Source: Leptodontidium sp. MPI-SDFR-AT-0119 (taxonomy: Eukaryota > Ascomycota > Leotiomycetes > Helotiales > Leptodontidiaceae). Taken from it: a stretch of 64,000 bases of DNA. A model generated the notes under the pieces. The model saw only the letters and a program-made list of their open reading frames with translations. It was not told the DNA's origin and did no database searches. Shown here one piece after another: positions 42,705 through 54,841 of the stretch. Positions within the stretch are counted from its first letter, which is position 1; every line of letters starts with the position of its first letter. The stretch spans positions 2,480,001 through 2,544,000 of the forward strand of contig JAHLEZ010000009.1 of assembly GCA_020726505.1 (NCBI GenBank). Reading direction: 5' to 3'. The translations under genes and the position numbers were made by a program.

Positions 42705-42804
42705 GGTGGCCAGTATCGGTTAACTTGGAGCAATGCGGACAGGCAACCTTAGATTTCGGCATTGATGTCCTAGATGTTGATGATACCACCACTTCCTTCA
42801 ACAT

Positions 42805-43220
42805 CAACTTCCCTATCGTCACGAGTAAGGAAACCAAATCGGAAAAGAAGTATGAACAGCGATACGGCTTCAAATGCGAGTGGAGGTACGACAAGCACGA
42901 GACCGACTTCTTTTCAAAACCGACCCATCTTACATCTTGTGTTCCTATTTAATAGTCATGTCTACTGCTAATTATCCCGATCATCCACAACAGGTGCTGT
43001 CGGCTGCTGCTCGCGATTCTGTCAGCTAGGGCATTTCAGAGAGTGATGATCACAGCAATCGCCTGGTCCCTAGAAAGTCTCAGGCGACAAATAGTCTCTC
43101 GGTTTCCAGGTCTCAGTTCCGTTGATTATGGATGTGTGATTTTCATATTGCGGTCTCCGCGATGCACAATCCATCAACGCTTCCTGGGCGAGCCGGCTAT
43201 TCTGACATGTCAACTCCAGG
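42805..43220. other. Intergenic between JmjC-type pseudogene 5' end and P450 3' end
   Basis: No gene supported. The region is the upstream side of the JmjC-type gene and the downstream side of the P450. Short frames here are unconvincing. Confidence 0.4.
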
Positions 43221-45017
43221 CTAGATCTCCTTGTCCAGTCTCGTAACAGTAAGCCAAAAGTTATGAATCAAAAATATTCCCCTCGCAACATTCGTTCCAA
43301 CAGGTTTCTGGGAATCAACTGCCGCGAAGTCGAATCGTCGGAAGAGCTACGGCAAAGTCAGCGCTAACCTTCCCCATTCGGAATCAGATCACTCACTTCA
43401 ACAAACACCTTATTGAGCTCCATCAGCGCCACATTTCTACCCAAACATTGGTACTTCCCAAAAGAAAACACAAGGTCCAACGTCTGTTCGAGCTCCTTCG
43501 TCTTCTCTGGCGGGCCTTCGAGCCATCTCTCAGGACGGAAGGTATCTGCGTCCTCGCCAAAGATCTCCTTGTTCCTGAAGATTCCAAAGGCATCGTAGCC
43601 AATGGAAGTACCTCCTGGTATAAACATGCCGTTTATCACATCACCAGCGGGCGGCACTTCTTTGGCCATGAGCCCAACAACAGGTGGCCAATATCGCAAG
43701 CCCTCCTTAATAACTGCTTGTAAGTAAGGAAGGTCCCTTGCTTCGGCATCTCGGATTGGTGACGATATCGAGGCTCTGGAGAACTCAGCACGGAATTTTG
43801 ACAGAATGCGTTGGTTTGTCATCAAATGTAGGAAGATGATCCGGACTGCTACTGCTGTGGTATCGGACCCCGCGATGCTGGGCTTTGTTAGCGGGAGCGA
43901 AACAAGCTATTAAGTGCTGGAAGTCAAACTAACATTTGGAGAATAGTCTCGGACTCTGCCTCGTCCTGGGTTAGACCATGGCGAATGAAGGATCCCAGCA
44001 TGTCGTTTCCAACTTCCTCGGCATTTGGTCCGAATCGTTTGCCGACTGTTTCCTTCGCAATCCTAGGAATTGTTAGCTGGTCCCGGCTGACAGGCTCCAG
44101 CCACTCACCCTAGAAGTTTCCCGAAGCCAATTGGATCCTTTTCGGAGGGGAGAATTCGTTTGACCAGCTTGGTTTGTAGTAACCAGTTCATCCAGGGCAG
44201 AACAGTAACCAGCATTGCTGCGGGGAGAGTTTCTTCAACCGTTTTGATGTACTCGTAAACATCAGAGTCCGTCGTGAGAAATCCGAACGCTTTGCCGTAC
44301 GCAAGATGGGTGATCACATCGAGAGTGAAGAATTGTGCCTTGCGACCAAAATCGAATGGCTTGTATGTAGAGCCGGTGGTGAGATATTTCTCAACCAAAC
44401 TGACCAGATTTGCTACATTCTCATCGATTTTCTGCTCCATATTCTCAAGCTCTTTGCCCGAGTACTTATTTTTTTGTCAGCTGAGCAGATGAATGATCCA
44501 ATAACGTGATTCTTACCCCAGCAGCCATCTTGGCACGGAGTTGATTATGTCTATCTTCATTCCTCTCAGACTCGACATTTTCCCGACTTGGATCGAATTT
44601 CATGCCAATGTACCACTCGGATCTTGTGTACAAGGAACGAACACCAAGCATCCGTCGCATCTGGTTTGGATCACTCGTTACCAGATGGTTGGGACCGATT
44701 CTGGCCAATGAGCCTGTATGAGATACTGCTTAGCGATGTTGTGCTACCCTAGACGCGAAGGCACTCGGATGATTTCAATTCTTACCATATCTTTTGTTTG
44801 CATTCGCGAATTCCCAGTGCATGTTCCCCGAAGATACCGCGCGGATCAGCCATAACTTGGAGAAGCCAGCCAAAGGTGGACCCTTGACATGTCGCAAGCG
44901 ATACCACGCAAGAAAACTCTGCACGACCAAGAGACTCAGGCCTAGAATAAGCAAGGTGCATATTCCTGGGACAAGTAGCCCGTTGAATGGATCGAATAGC
45001 TCGAAGAGGATAGCCAT
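43221..45017 (-). CDS. Cytochrome P450 monooxygenase, six exons, intact
   Basis: The CDS is the complement of 43221-43346, 43397-43877, 43934-44062, 44109-44464, 44517-44713 and 44786-45017. All phases agree, giving 506 residues. An N-terminal membrane anchor (LLVPGICTLLILGLSLLVV) is followed by a Pro/Gly hinge (KGPPLAG). Key motifs are the I-helix AGSDTTA (about 307-313), ExxR in KEGLRYWP (E363, R366), PERW, and the heme loop FSFGKYQCLG with C449 as thiolate ligand. It is an ER-bound microsomal enzyme that would hydroxylate or demethylate a small molecule using a P450 reductase. Overall it resembles the pisatin demethylase/benzoate hydroxylase-like fungal group, but the substrate cannot be inferred. 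It is divergent from a LaeA-like methyltransferase 453 bp away. Confidence 0.92.
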
Positions 45018-45470
45018 GTTGGTGCTTTCTTTTGAGCCTTCACTGCGACAGTGATGGTTCGATGACAAGGAGAAGGAACTGGGGGCCGGAGACGCAGACG
45101 TTTGTAAGTATTACGAAAGATAAGTGCCAGGGACTTATCTCGAGCTACTGTTGGCATCTTGGCGAGCTGCAATGTCGCCTTAAAGCGGAAGCGTGCCGGA
45201 CCGTGATCCAATCAACGGAAGAAAATTGTCGGCGGTCTAGCCGAAAAGTGTCATCCGTGCTGGATTAACTTTCGGCTACTCATGTCTCACTCACAAGTGG
45301 ATCCGGGTATGCTGGCAAGCTTTCCGTGCACAATTGACAGGTTATGCTGTGAACAGTGTGAAGGATGGGGTGGGAGAAGAATCCAATCGGTACATAAAGG
45401 ACACTATCCCAGATGGCAGTCAAGACCGTCAGTCAGCGAAAACGCCTAGGGCTTAGCCGTCTAAGCTACC
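45018..45470. promoter_or_regulatory. Bidirectional promoter between P450 and methyltransferase
   Basis: The two start codons point away from each other and are separated by 453 bp. Toward the methyltransferase there are a CCAAT at 45383-45387 and a TATA-like TACATAAAGG at 45391-45400, about 75 bp before the ATG. Toward the P450 no clear core element was seen. Shared regulation is inferred from the arrangement. Confidence 0.5.
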
Positions 45471-47144
45471 ATGGAACCTGTAAGCAACACAGCTCCAGCG
45501 GAGCCGGCTCCGGACACGACCGTTGACAACACACTAGTAGCGGAGGTGGGATTTCTTGAATATTTCCTACACCTTGCATAAAAACATGTGGCTGATCAGC
45601 GTGGAGGTATCTAGGAGGAGGACGAATTCGAAAATGATTCAGCATTCGGAGACGTAAGTGAATGACTTCCGTCAAAATTCTACCCACTCAACGAGTTTTC
45701 GGCAGGGCGCAGCATCATCCACTACATCGATTGGTTCGAGTATCTTGAAGTACCGAGAAGAGAACGGGAGGACATATCATGCATACAAGGATTCGCGTAA
45801 GCTTTACCGACGAATATATTTTCCGATGTAATAGCTGATGTCATCTAGAATATGTCTTGCCTAGCGACGAGGTATGTCCATCCGGCATCTCAGACGACAC
45901 AAAACTGAAACTAGGGGGGAATTCAAGAATGAGCTGGACCGCTTAGGTATAGCTTGCGAAGACCTTCAAGTTTTTGCTAGCATATATCTGACAACACACA
46001 GATTTGCAACATCACCTGTTCCTGCTCACACAGAAAGGGAAGCTATATCTCAGTCCTATTCCAAAGGAGCAGCAACTCCACCGGGTACTTGACGTTGGGA
46101 CCGGAACTGGGATATGGGCAATTGATTTTGGTGAGAAAGTGGTGGTCGCCGTCACTCGAGAATGAATGAAGGCTTACCCATGTGATCTTCAGCCGATGAA
46201 CATCCTGAGGCTCAAGTAAGATCGCATCTCGCCAACTTCTTGCCATTGTACTGAGACTAGAATTCTAGGTCGTTGGTGTGGATCTCAGTCCTACTCAACC
46301 AAACATGTAGGTGTCTCTCCAGAGATCTTGTTCGCGGACACTTCAGACTCACGTTCAAATTCTAGGGTGCCTCCCAACCTCAGCTTTCAGATCGATGATC
46401 TCGAAGACACTTGGGTATTTAGCCATAAATTTGACTTCATCTACACTCGCATGCTAGTTGGCTCTTTCGCAAACTGGCCACGATTCTTCGAGCAGGCATA
46501 CGAGTACACTTATCCTCTACTGCACCTAGCTATCCACTTCTGACACCCGCATAGAAATCTCGCTCCTGGTGGCTGGCTCGAAGTAACCGACATTTGCTTC
46601 CCAGGACGGTCCGATGACAACAGCTGGCTACCCGACTCAGCTCTCAAGAAATGGTCACAGCTGATGATAGAATCTGCTGCAAAGCTCGGCCGTTTCTCTG
46701 ACAGTGCTGTGTCGTACAAGCAGCAGATGGAGACGGTTGGGTTTGAAAATGTGATTGAGATCCAGAACAAGTGGCCTACTCGTGAGTGGCCGAAGGACCC
46801 AAAGATGAAGGAGATAGGTAAGTTGATAAAATTCAAACGGTGTAATCTGTAGAAATGATTTCTTGTCACATGGGCAATGGCTAACACCATCAGGCATGTG
46901 GAATAAAGAGAATATGCTTGGCGATCTCCACGGCATTAGTGTTGCTCTCTTCACCAGGGGTCTAGGTTGGTCGAATGAAGAACTTGAGGTGTTCCTCGCT
47001 AGTGTGCGGAAGGAATGGATGACCTCATCGGTTCATGTTTACTTTCCAATGTAAGTTTTCTTGGTCCACTTTCCCAATATTTGATCAATTTTCTGATGGC
47101 GGTCTCTTAGATATACTGTGTATGCTCAGAAAAAGGCCACCTAG
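45471..47144 (+). CDS. LaeA/UMTA-like SAM-dependent methyltransferase, twelve exons
   Basis: The CDS joins 45471-45545, 45615-45653, 45706-45796, 45849-45871, 45928-45946, 46002-46130, 46193-46215, 46269-46306, 46366-46503, 46555-46817, 46894-47050 and 47111-47144. Phases agree throughout, giving 342 residues. The N-terminus is acidic and Pro/Ala-rich. The SAM-binding core shows motif I VLDVGTGTGIWAIDF, then VVGVDLSPTQPN, a DDLEDTWVF segment and LAPGGWLEVTDI. The C-terminus ends YTVYAQKKAT, as is usual for this fungal group. LaeA itself is a nuclear regulator of secondary metabolism, and many paralogues act on metabolites or are uncharacterised. Three exons are only 19-23 nt. The pairing with a P450 suggests a small metabolic locus. 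Confidence 0.9.
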
Positions 47145-48737
47145 AACCTTGAATCACACGTTCTATTCGTATTCAGGAAGGAAACAAGGAATTGTGAACA
47201 TAGATCTGAAACCGGGTGATTCGAAGCAGTTTAATTTCATCTGGTATCTAGCCATGTGAATGCCCCATATCAACGGCTTTGCCATCCTGGGGTCGGGTGT
47301 ACGTCGTATCGACGTGCTTAGGACCTGTCTCTGCGGTAATCGACGACGATGTTTGCCTGCTGAAGCCACTTAAGAGGTTTGAATGTTGCACAATCTGCTT
47401 GACATATGCCTACTGACTCTTTCTCATCGTTCATAAATACAGCACCAGGCCCCAAGACGCAGTGATAGAATTTGAAGATAGAGCAATCCATCCCTAGATC
47501 TTTGTAATTGTCCAGTAGGTTTCGAGAGCTAGAGTCCTTGGGAGACCCGAACCGAGTAGAAATTGATCCGATAGGTATCGGCCAACGACGCCAGCAGTGA
47601 CACCTAATTGGCGAATGATATACCACCTGTCAGCGAACCCCCAAGCTCAGGGGAAGAGAGCCGGCTATTGTGCTTATCAATAGTGTAGAGGCACAGGTCC
47701 TTCTCAGGGGGGCAAGCTTGAGTCTCATGTATCAGAGAGGTATACCTGATATCAAGCAATACACAAACTGACAACTATCGATGTACAGTACACTTCTTCT
47801 TCCTTATTTGACGTCTGATTGCCTGACATGCTGCAATCCCTCACGTTGCCCTCAAGATAGGTTGCAAGCCATTTAACCGACGATTTGTTACAGCTCCCAG
47901 TTTTGTATCGTTGTTGTAAAAGGAATAGTCTCACAGCTTCGATACTCAGTGTAGGCAAATGCGTTCTCGACGGGCCGTCTGAGCTAGTCTAGCCTCAGTA
48001 TCCTCGGGAGGTTTGAAGCTAGAACTGAGCTTGCGATTGGGGGACGTTCATGTTCATTGATAGATGACAAGCGACCTTGTGAAGTCTGATAAGATAAGTT
48101 TGCATTGTTCAAGAGTGCAGCTATTCGTTGGATGATATTTATTAACGCCTTAGGCCTCGGTGCGGTCCTCGTATGCGGCGAAGCTATTGCTAGACTTGTA
48201 TGCGTAAGCTCTATAGCAGCCGTCACTCTTAACTAACCTAGTGTAGGTACAAGACGTCGGAGAACACTAATGATGACCTCAAGTGGCTGGCCACGAAAAT
48301 CCGATAGTTTCCCATAATTAATTTTCGAGTCCTTGGTAGCATCTTTAATATAGTGATGGCTAATCTTCTATAGTACTACTAAGTGAAGCATCCTCTGAGT
48401 AAGTTCGAAGTTATGGCGAAGGTTTAGGCTGTCACTAACGGACCTACGACGAGAGGTCTACATAGCCGTTCAAATTCGTTATGAACCGGACCTATCCCTA
48501 AGTTATTACTTGCGCTTGAAATATATATGTCGTGGAGTGAGCGTTTAGAACTAGTGGGTGCAGAAGGTTGGGAGGGACGAGCATCATTTGTCGTCGTAGT
48601 GACTAAATAGAGGCCAGAGATAGTCTGCTCGATAGTTAACTTTAACGGCGTAGTTCTTATAGTAATAAGTTTGCCTAGTTAATGAAAAATCGGTTTAACG
48701 AAATTACAGATTAATAAGAGGTTTAGTTATAAAGATA
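47145..48737. other. No supported gene between methyltransferase and chromovirus
   Basis: Ordinary composition to about 48000, then increasingly AT-rich. Minus-strand frames at 47318-47626 (102 codons), 47752-47958 and 47984-48226 have no recognisable domain and no coherent splicing. Confidence 0.4.
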
Positions 48738-48742
48738 GAATA
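48738..48742. repeat. Left 5-bp target duplication of the chromovirus (GAATA)
   Basis: GAATA precedes the left LTR and is repeated at 55097-55101 after the right LTR. Confidence 0.85.
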
Positions 48743-48997
48743 TGTTACGGCTGACTAGAGGATGATACTGGCGGCTTAGTGCAAGCACCGGAGTCTCAAG
48801 CCTTTGTTGTATTTGGGCCTCTAGCTACGCTTGGTATCAAGAAGAAAAGACAAGGAGGAAAGGAGAGTTCTCTGTAAGAGAGAGTCGAAGCTTAAATACA
48901 GGAGGTGGCAAGCTAGTCTTCTTAATTAGGCCTAGCGCAGTCGCCAGCGTCGCGGCATTCGCCCTCCTTAGCATCCGGTCACGTGCGTACTGTAACA
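48743..48997 (-). repeat. Chromovirus 3' LTR (left copy)
   Basis: 255 bp, TG...CA boundaries. It differs from the right copy by a small number of C/T or G/A transitions, for example the final CTGTAACA against CCGTAACA. Confidence 0.9.
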
Positions 48998-49039
48998 TTA
49001 CCCCCCCCCTCCGAAAAACTGCGTCCTCGTAGTTAGTGT

Positions 49040-52000
49040 CATAGGCCTATCGTCTTCTAAGTCTCTGTAGTCGTCGACTCTAGCGTTATATGCCTTTAGC
49101 TATTTAAGTAGAGCTCTTGGGGGTCCCTTGACTCTTTTGTCGTCCTTGTACTTTATGTGAAAGGCCTTAATTACATGAGGGGCCGTTATAGCGTCCGAGT
49201 ATAGGTACTATTCTAAGTCTTCGTCGGCTCCTACCCACTTGATTTAATAGTAGAGCTTAGAGTTAGTTATCTTAGAGCCGACGATAGCTTCGACGTCTTA
49301 CTCGTCTTATTCCGGGAGTAACTGAATTGGCGCTAGTGCTTGGCGGACCTGCCCTAGCAGGGGGTTGGCGACGTATTTACGGAGAGAGTGTGAGTGGAAG
49401 ACAGGGTATATTTGCCAGTCCTCTAGTAGCTCCACTTTCTAACTCTCTCTGATCTTCTCTAGTACCTTAACTAGTCTATACTACTTGTCGGACAGCTTCC
49501 TAGAAGGCCTGTCTAGTTTCTAGTTCCGAGTGTCGACTATAACCATGTCTCCTACGTCCCAGTCGACTTCCCGGCGATTACGGTCCGCGAGACGCTTCAT
49601 CTTAGCCTGCTGTACCTCTATGGAGGCCTTTACAAAGTCGACTACGTCTTGTATACGCGTAGTTACCTTAATTGCGTCTTCCCGGTTTAGCGTCTTTATA
49701 GCCGACTACGGGGGCTCCGGGTTATATATATCAAAGGAAGTACGAGGCTTATAGCCATTTAGTACTTAAAATAGGGAGACGTTACTAAGAGACTTATAAA
49801 GGAGAGTCAGCTGCGCGATATCTATAATCGGGAAGAGCGCGCTCTAATTGTCTTAGTAGTATGTACAAAAGGGGCGTAGCCGTTACTTAACGTACTAGTT
49901 TATGACTTCCGTCTAGTTATTAACGTTTAGATTATAGGCCGTCGTTAGCTTCACCTTCGTGCCTAGAACCTAGTAGTACTTTTTCTAAAAACTAGAGACG
50001 AACTAAGGCCCTCTATTAGAGACTATTGAGTCAGGTATGCCGAAGTGTCGGGACTAATAGATTAAGAACAGTTCCGCTATTTGGCGTGCGGTAATCGTCT
50101 TATAACAAGGTATAGAGATTAGCTTCTTAACTAGTCTGTCTATAACTACAAAGGCCGCATCGTAGCCAGCTTCGTTTAATAGTAACTCCGTGAAATCTAT
50201 CGTTAGATGTTAATATAGCCGTGTAGGGATAGGCAGTAAGTGCAGGAAACTAGGGGTCTTATCTCTGCGAGCCTTTATACGAGAGTAGTTGCAATTCGCG
50301 ACGTATCGTGTAACGTCGTCGGCGAGTCCCTTCTAATAGTATTTACGTCTTAGTATGATTCGCATCTTACTGATTCCGGCATAGGCGACTGTAGATTGAG
50401 CGTGCACGTGACGAATCAGGGAGGTGCGAAGCTTTACCGGCTCTAAAGGCACTTTTAGTCGTCCTTGGAAGTAGAGCTTGTCGTTTGTTAGCTCGTAGTC
50501 TAAGTGGTAGTCCCTAGCCTTCTCCTGGAGGGGTTTTAGCGATTTAGCTGTCTTATTCGCCTCTATGACCTAATCGATTATATGATAGCCTTCGATATTG
50601 TAGGCGACTACTGACGCGGGGTCCGGAGCCTCTCTTTCTAGGAGGACGACGTTCTCTAGCTCCTAGGCAGGTACTTCTGGCTCTACTTGCTGTGGCATAA
50701 CTATCCCTTCGGCTTTAATAGGGCAAAGCTCCGTGGTAATATAAGAGTTAATATCGTCTAAGTAGTCGACTTCTGTAGAGCCACGCTCCTAGAGTACTAA
50801 GGGGTTTAGCTTATTGTCGGGGATTAGTTGTTAGCTCTGTAACGCACGCTTACGGGCTTCTTGTGGGGTAAGGTCTTAATTACGACGAGAGAGCGTGTCG
50901 GCGATTGTGTTTGTCGTCTTAGTATAATACATAATTATGAAATAGAACTTAATAAAGAACTCCGCCTATTGTATTTATTTAACGTTTAGGTCTTTCGTTG
51001 TTATAAAGTACTTTAGGGCTTTATAATCTATATACATGTATATAGCCTTCTAGGCACTAAGTAACTTTAGCTTGTATTACTAGAAGGATCTGAAGATTAC
51101 AAGTATCTCTTTATTATAGATAGGGTAGTTTAGCTCCGCGTTAACTATAGTCTTAGAAAAGAACCCGATAAGGTGAAATTAATTGTCGTCTTATAACTAG
51201 GAGAGTACTCTTACAACGACACTATTTAACGAATCTGTCTCTAGGCGGGTCTATTAGTACGAGTCGTAATAGTAGAGTATCGGTGCCGTCTTTAGAGCCT
51301 CCCGGAGGGTCTCCCACGCGGCCTCGCATTTGTCGTCGAAAACAAAGGGGACGTCCTTACCGGTTAGATACGTAAGAGGGCGGCATATCTTATTATAATC
51401 CTTAATAAAGCGCCGGTAGAAGTTACAGAACCCTAAGTAGCTTTGTACTCCTTATACGTTCTTAGTATATTACTAGTTGTCGATAACAGCGATCTTCTTT
51501 AGGTCTACTTCTATACCGTTAATGCCGATAATAAAGCCTAAGAACTTAGTCTTCGTGACTCTAAATTCCGACTTCTTAATATTTACCTAAAGGCCGTGTA
51601 ACTAAAGAATTCGTATAACCTTCTTTACATAGACCTTATACTCTTTTAAAGAGTTAAAGTAAATTAAGATATTGTCTATATATACTAAGTAGAAGTCGTT
51701 TAGGTATTTTATTAGAATATCGTTAATAAACCGCTGAAACGTAGCCGGTCTATTTATTAGGCCAAAGGGTAACACCTTGTACTTATAAGTGCCGTAACGA
51801 GTGCGGAACGTCGTGTAGTCTTCGGCTTCTAGAGACATGCGAATATAGTAGAAAGCCTGCTGAATATTAAGCTTTGTGAACACTTTTGCCTTGGAGATAT
51901 AGGCTATTATCTCGTCGATTAGGGGAATTAGGTAGGGGTCCTTCTTCGTTAGGGCGTTTAGCTTGCGATAATCGACACATAGTCGGAGGCTTTCATCGGC

Positions 52001-52900
52001 CTTCTTTATAAAGAGAATCGGTGCCGTATATAATGCGCTAGACGGTTTAATGAAGCCTTTATATAAATTGTCGACGATATATTGTTTTGTCTCAGTTAGT
52101 TATTTGTTTGTTATACGTCTAAGGGGCTCAAACGAAAGGGTGTTTCCGGTATTCAACTCAATTCGGTGATCGCTAGGCCGGTGTGAGGGCAGCTCGTTAG
52201 AGGCATACTTAGAGAATAGAGACTTAAATTCCTTGTATTGCGGCGGAAGCTTCTCTCGTATAAGGTCCTCGTTAGACTAGTATTTAGCCTCCCGGCTTTC
52301 CTCTGGAGACAAGTCGTCGTATATGCCGGCTAACTCGACTTCTCTGGCTCGACGATTAATCTTAGCGTCGATCTTAGCGACAGAAGTAACGAAGACGTCG
52401 CTGTCTTTTCTGACTTAGCGACGGGCTTTCCGGTTTAGACTCCCGAAGTAGAAGTACTATATAGCGCCCGCGGAGATCATACTAATATCGACTAAGTACG
52501 GCTTATTAGCTTCCTGAGTCGATTTTATATTCTCACGTAACGTATCCTTGGCGGGATAGCTGTGCGAGAGTCCCGAAGTAGAGCCTAGTAAGGCCTTTTC
52601 TATCTTATGGAGACTACGCTGTAAGTCTCGTATGAAGTTAGAGAGCCTCCCTGAAGGAGCCGTGCTCTCTTTAGGCTTACTTCTCTTCTTAACCAGTTTT
52701 GTCGCGGTAGTGTGAACTTCGGCTACCTCTTCTTAAGCTATGCGCTAGTCTCGTTGTTCGGCGTTTAATTAGTGGTCGATTTGCTAAGGTGAGAAAAGCT
52801 TTAGTAGTTGTACTAAAATACGCTTGTCGAAGTACGGAATAATCGGCATGTCCTTTGGCTAGTGTATGCGGTTTTTGCCTTAGCCGTAATTAAGCTTTAA
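49040..52900 (-). pseudogene. Chromovirus pol remnant: RT, RNase H, integrase, chromodomain
   Basis: At 51602-51883 the RT reads FTKLNIQQAFYYIRM, then KVLPFGLINRPATFQ, and then YIDN where YIDD is the catalytic box. RNase H shows DKCEAAWETLREALKTAP near 51330. The integrase core retains IDFTELLLNEAGYDAAFVV and SNRGPQFVSSF, where SDRG is expected, so a catalytic Asp is lost. The last 80 residues keep a chromodomain pattern, EAIVGSK and LYY(stop)IKWVG, with an aromatic Trp turned into TAG. The gene is dead several times over. Confidence 0.85.
49130..49330 (-). other. Integrase-linked chromodomain, recognisable though mutated
   Basis: The order DE(stop)DVEAIVGSK, LYY(stop)IKWVGADEDLE and RVKGPPRALLK matches the chromodomain at the end of chromovirus integrases. 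The two stops stand at the usual Trp sites. Such domains direct insertion to heterochromatin by binding methylated histone H3. Confidence 0.72.
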
Positions 52901-53299
52901 GTCGTAGTACTCTAAGAATTTCCGTCCGATTAAGACGTCGGTACTTCTTAGATTAGTAACTAAGAACGGGAAATTGATTCGTTGGCGGTTAATTGTTATA
53001 GTTAGGAGGATCGCTGATATAATAGGGGTTTCTAGCTTACTGTTATACCCTGTTGGGACGATCGGGGTTAGAAGAGTAAGGAAAGAGACATTAAAGAGCT
53101 TCGCGAGTTAGTATACGACAGTCGTCTTAATAGTACTAAAGATATTTGCTTTATTATTAATATGTGTAGTTGAGTTAATGAAATTACTATTCTTAGCTAG
53201 TTCAATTTTGACTAGAAACTGGCGTCCTCTGATAAGAGAACGGAAATCAAAACCTAAGTTCTTTTATATATTATAGCCTATGTCGTAGTGCGAGTCTTT

Positions 53300-54500
53300 G
53301 CCACGGCCTAATAGTTTTTTGATAACTCGTTAGAGGAGAAGTCGTCCTTAGTTATTACTAAGGCGATCTTGCGGCTTAACTCCTTATTCTTCTAAGTAAC
53401 GGGGCAGTCGGCAACCTAGTAGTCTAAGCTCCTGTACTTTAAGTAGGAGGTTCCGGCTGGCGCGTTACTAAGGGTAGTAGGGCGAGGTGCTAGAGAAGGT
53501 GCTTTATATAATACAGGGGAGGGAGAGTAATGGCGAGTAGTCGTCGGGGCTTTAGGAGAGGGTGTTCGGCGCTAAGTCTCCTTCTTTAAGATATTACGGG
53601 GGTTAATAGAGCTAGAGCTATTAAACGTGACTTTAACTTTAGCAGCGACAATATTACGGGCTTCGTGGTCAGCGATAGTAAGGAACTCGTCTAAGGCTAT
53701 ATAGTCTCTGCTAAGCTTATACTTTTTAATATAGATGTCGTTCTTTAGGTCATTTGACACTTTGTCGCATACGTCGTTAAACTATTAGTCTAAGGAGATC
53801 TTATTAGTAGTCGTATACGTCACGAACTTTGTATAGAAGTCGTTATACGTTATATTACTTATTTGTAGCTAGTTATACTTGATTTTAACTGACTGCACTC
53901 GGTTATAGTCAAAAAAGCGTAAGTCTAAGGCCTTTAAGACGTCGGCGGCTATATTAAACTCTCTAGCGAAGTCGGGATCTATATGTTATAAGATAAGCTC
54001 CTTAGCCTCTTTAGTCGTACACTTATAGTAAGCTTATACTTAGGATCCGTTAGTACAGTAGTTGCCGGAGTACTTTTAAATAAATAGCTTTATGTTTATC
54101 TTTTAAGCGTTGTATGTAATATCGCCTTTATAATTGCCGAAGAAGGTATAGGGGTACTTAACTTTATACGCTTTAACTAGTATAATAGACTGATTGATAC
54201 GGGGGAGGTAGTAATTAGTAAAAGGCTAAAGATCTGCCGTTAGGCCGCGAGTAAAGCGTCTAAGGGGCTCAGGGGTAGCTGACTCTTGGCGGGGGTTATT
54301 AATAGCATACTAAGCTAAGGCTTGTGTTACAGCGGCGGCGACAGTAGAGCTGACTAAGTCCTTAATTAGTCTGTCGACTCGAGCTTGTTACTTAGGCGTA
54401 AGGTCCTCTATAGTTGCGGTAGGTGTGGAGGGTACGGGGATAGGGGTGTTAAATTCGTTTTCTTCCTTTAAGGGGTCTTTAATTAAAGGTATTGTGTCGC
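53300..54500 (-). pseudogene. Chromovirus gag remnant with ruined zinc knuckle
   Basis: A readable segment at 53572-53760 (SRDYIALDEFLTIADHEARN) fits the C-terminal part of gag upstream of the knuckle. The knuckle itself, near 53410-53455, reads C-x2-Y-x4-Y-x4-C where C-x2-C-x4-H-x4-C is expected. Cys-to-Tyr and His-to-Tyr both follow from single transitions of the RIP type. No intact frame remains. Confidence 0.65.
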
Positions 54501-54841
54501 TGGCTTGTGGGAATCCGTAGCGTATAGGGGCTGAAGTCTCTCTAGAGCTTCGACGTGTTAATATATAAAAAGGAGGAAGTAGTAGTTATAAGGGGGGGTT
54601 GTTGTTTAGTTTGATTTGGCAGTCGTGCTAGCGAGTAGAAGGGTGCGGTCGTGTTATAGGTAACGCCGAATATAGGGGGCTTTAGCTTGTTCTAGAAACA
54701 CTTTAATCGAGAGGTTCGACTAGAAGGCACCTATTGAAAGGTATATAACTAAGATCTTAAAGAGCGCGTAAGCGCGGCACGTTAATTCTAGTTGAGTTAA
54801 TATTACGCTTCGTAGCGGCAGGGGGGAATGGTCTTTTCTTA

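Larger units (their letters stand above)
35520..42804 (-). pseudogene. JmjC-type (cupin-like) gene with N-terminal zinc fingers, split by a LINE
   Basis: On the minus strand the gene starts near 42804 or 42762 and reads KVACPHCSKLTDTGHLREHI up to 42705. It is then interrupted by the LINE and resumes at 36708 with NACQKRKVACKQCGKAVARI. Deleting the LINE and one target copy joins the two halves in frame and rebuilds two Cys/His zinc-finger-like motifs. Downstream, HHVYTNRFKVGINVTPTGLF followed by LHHD, and later LFPRTPQNLEIY with ARIGLKLQGGIIV and ALHVIFTT, match fungal JmjC-like Fe(II)/2-oxoglutarate oxygenase domains (HxD plus a distal His). A further TAA at the position of Trp in the KVWLLF-type motif shows decay beyond the insertion. 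Exon boundaries after LHHD are uncertain. Confidence 0.75.

Noticed and set aside
42692..42952. 86-codon plus-strand ORF at the LINE right junction
   Set aside because: The minus-strand reading joins in frame to the JmjC-type gene across the LINE, which explains this sequence better.
54780..54841. A tRNA primer-binding site next to the chromovirus 5' LTR
   Set aside because: The sequence after the LTR on the minus strand (AAGAAAAGACC) does not start with the usual TGG and no tRNA match could be argued by eye.
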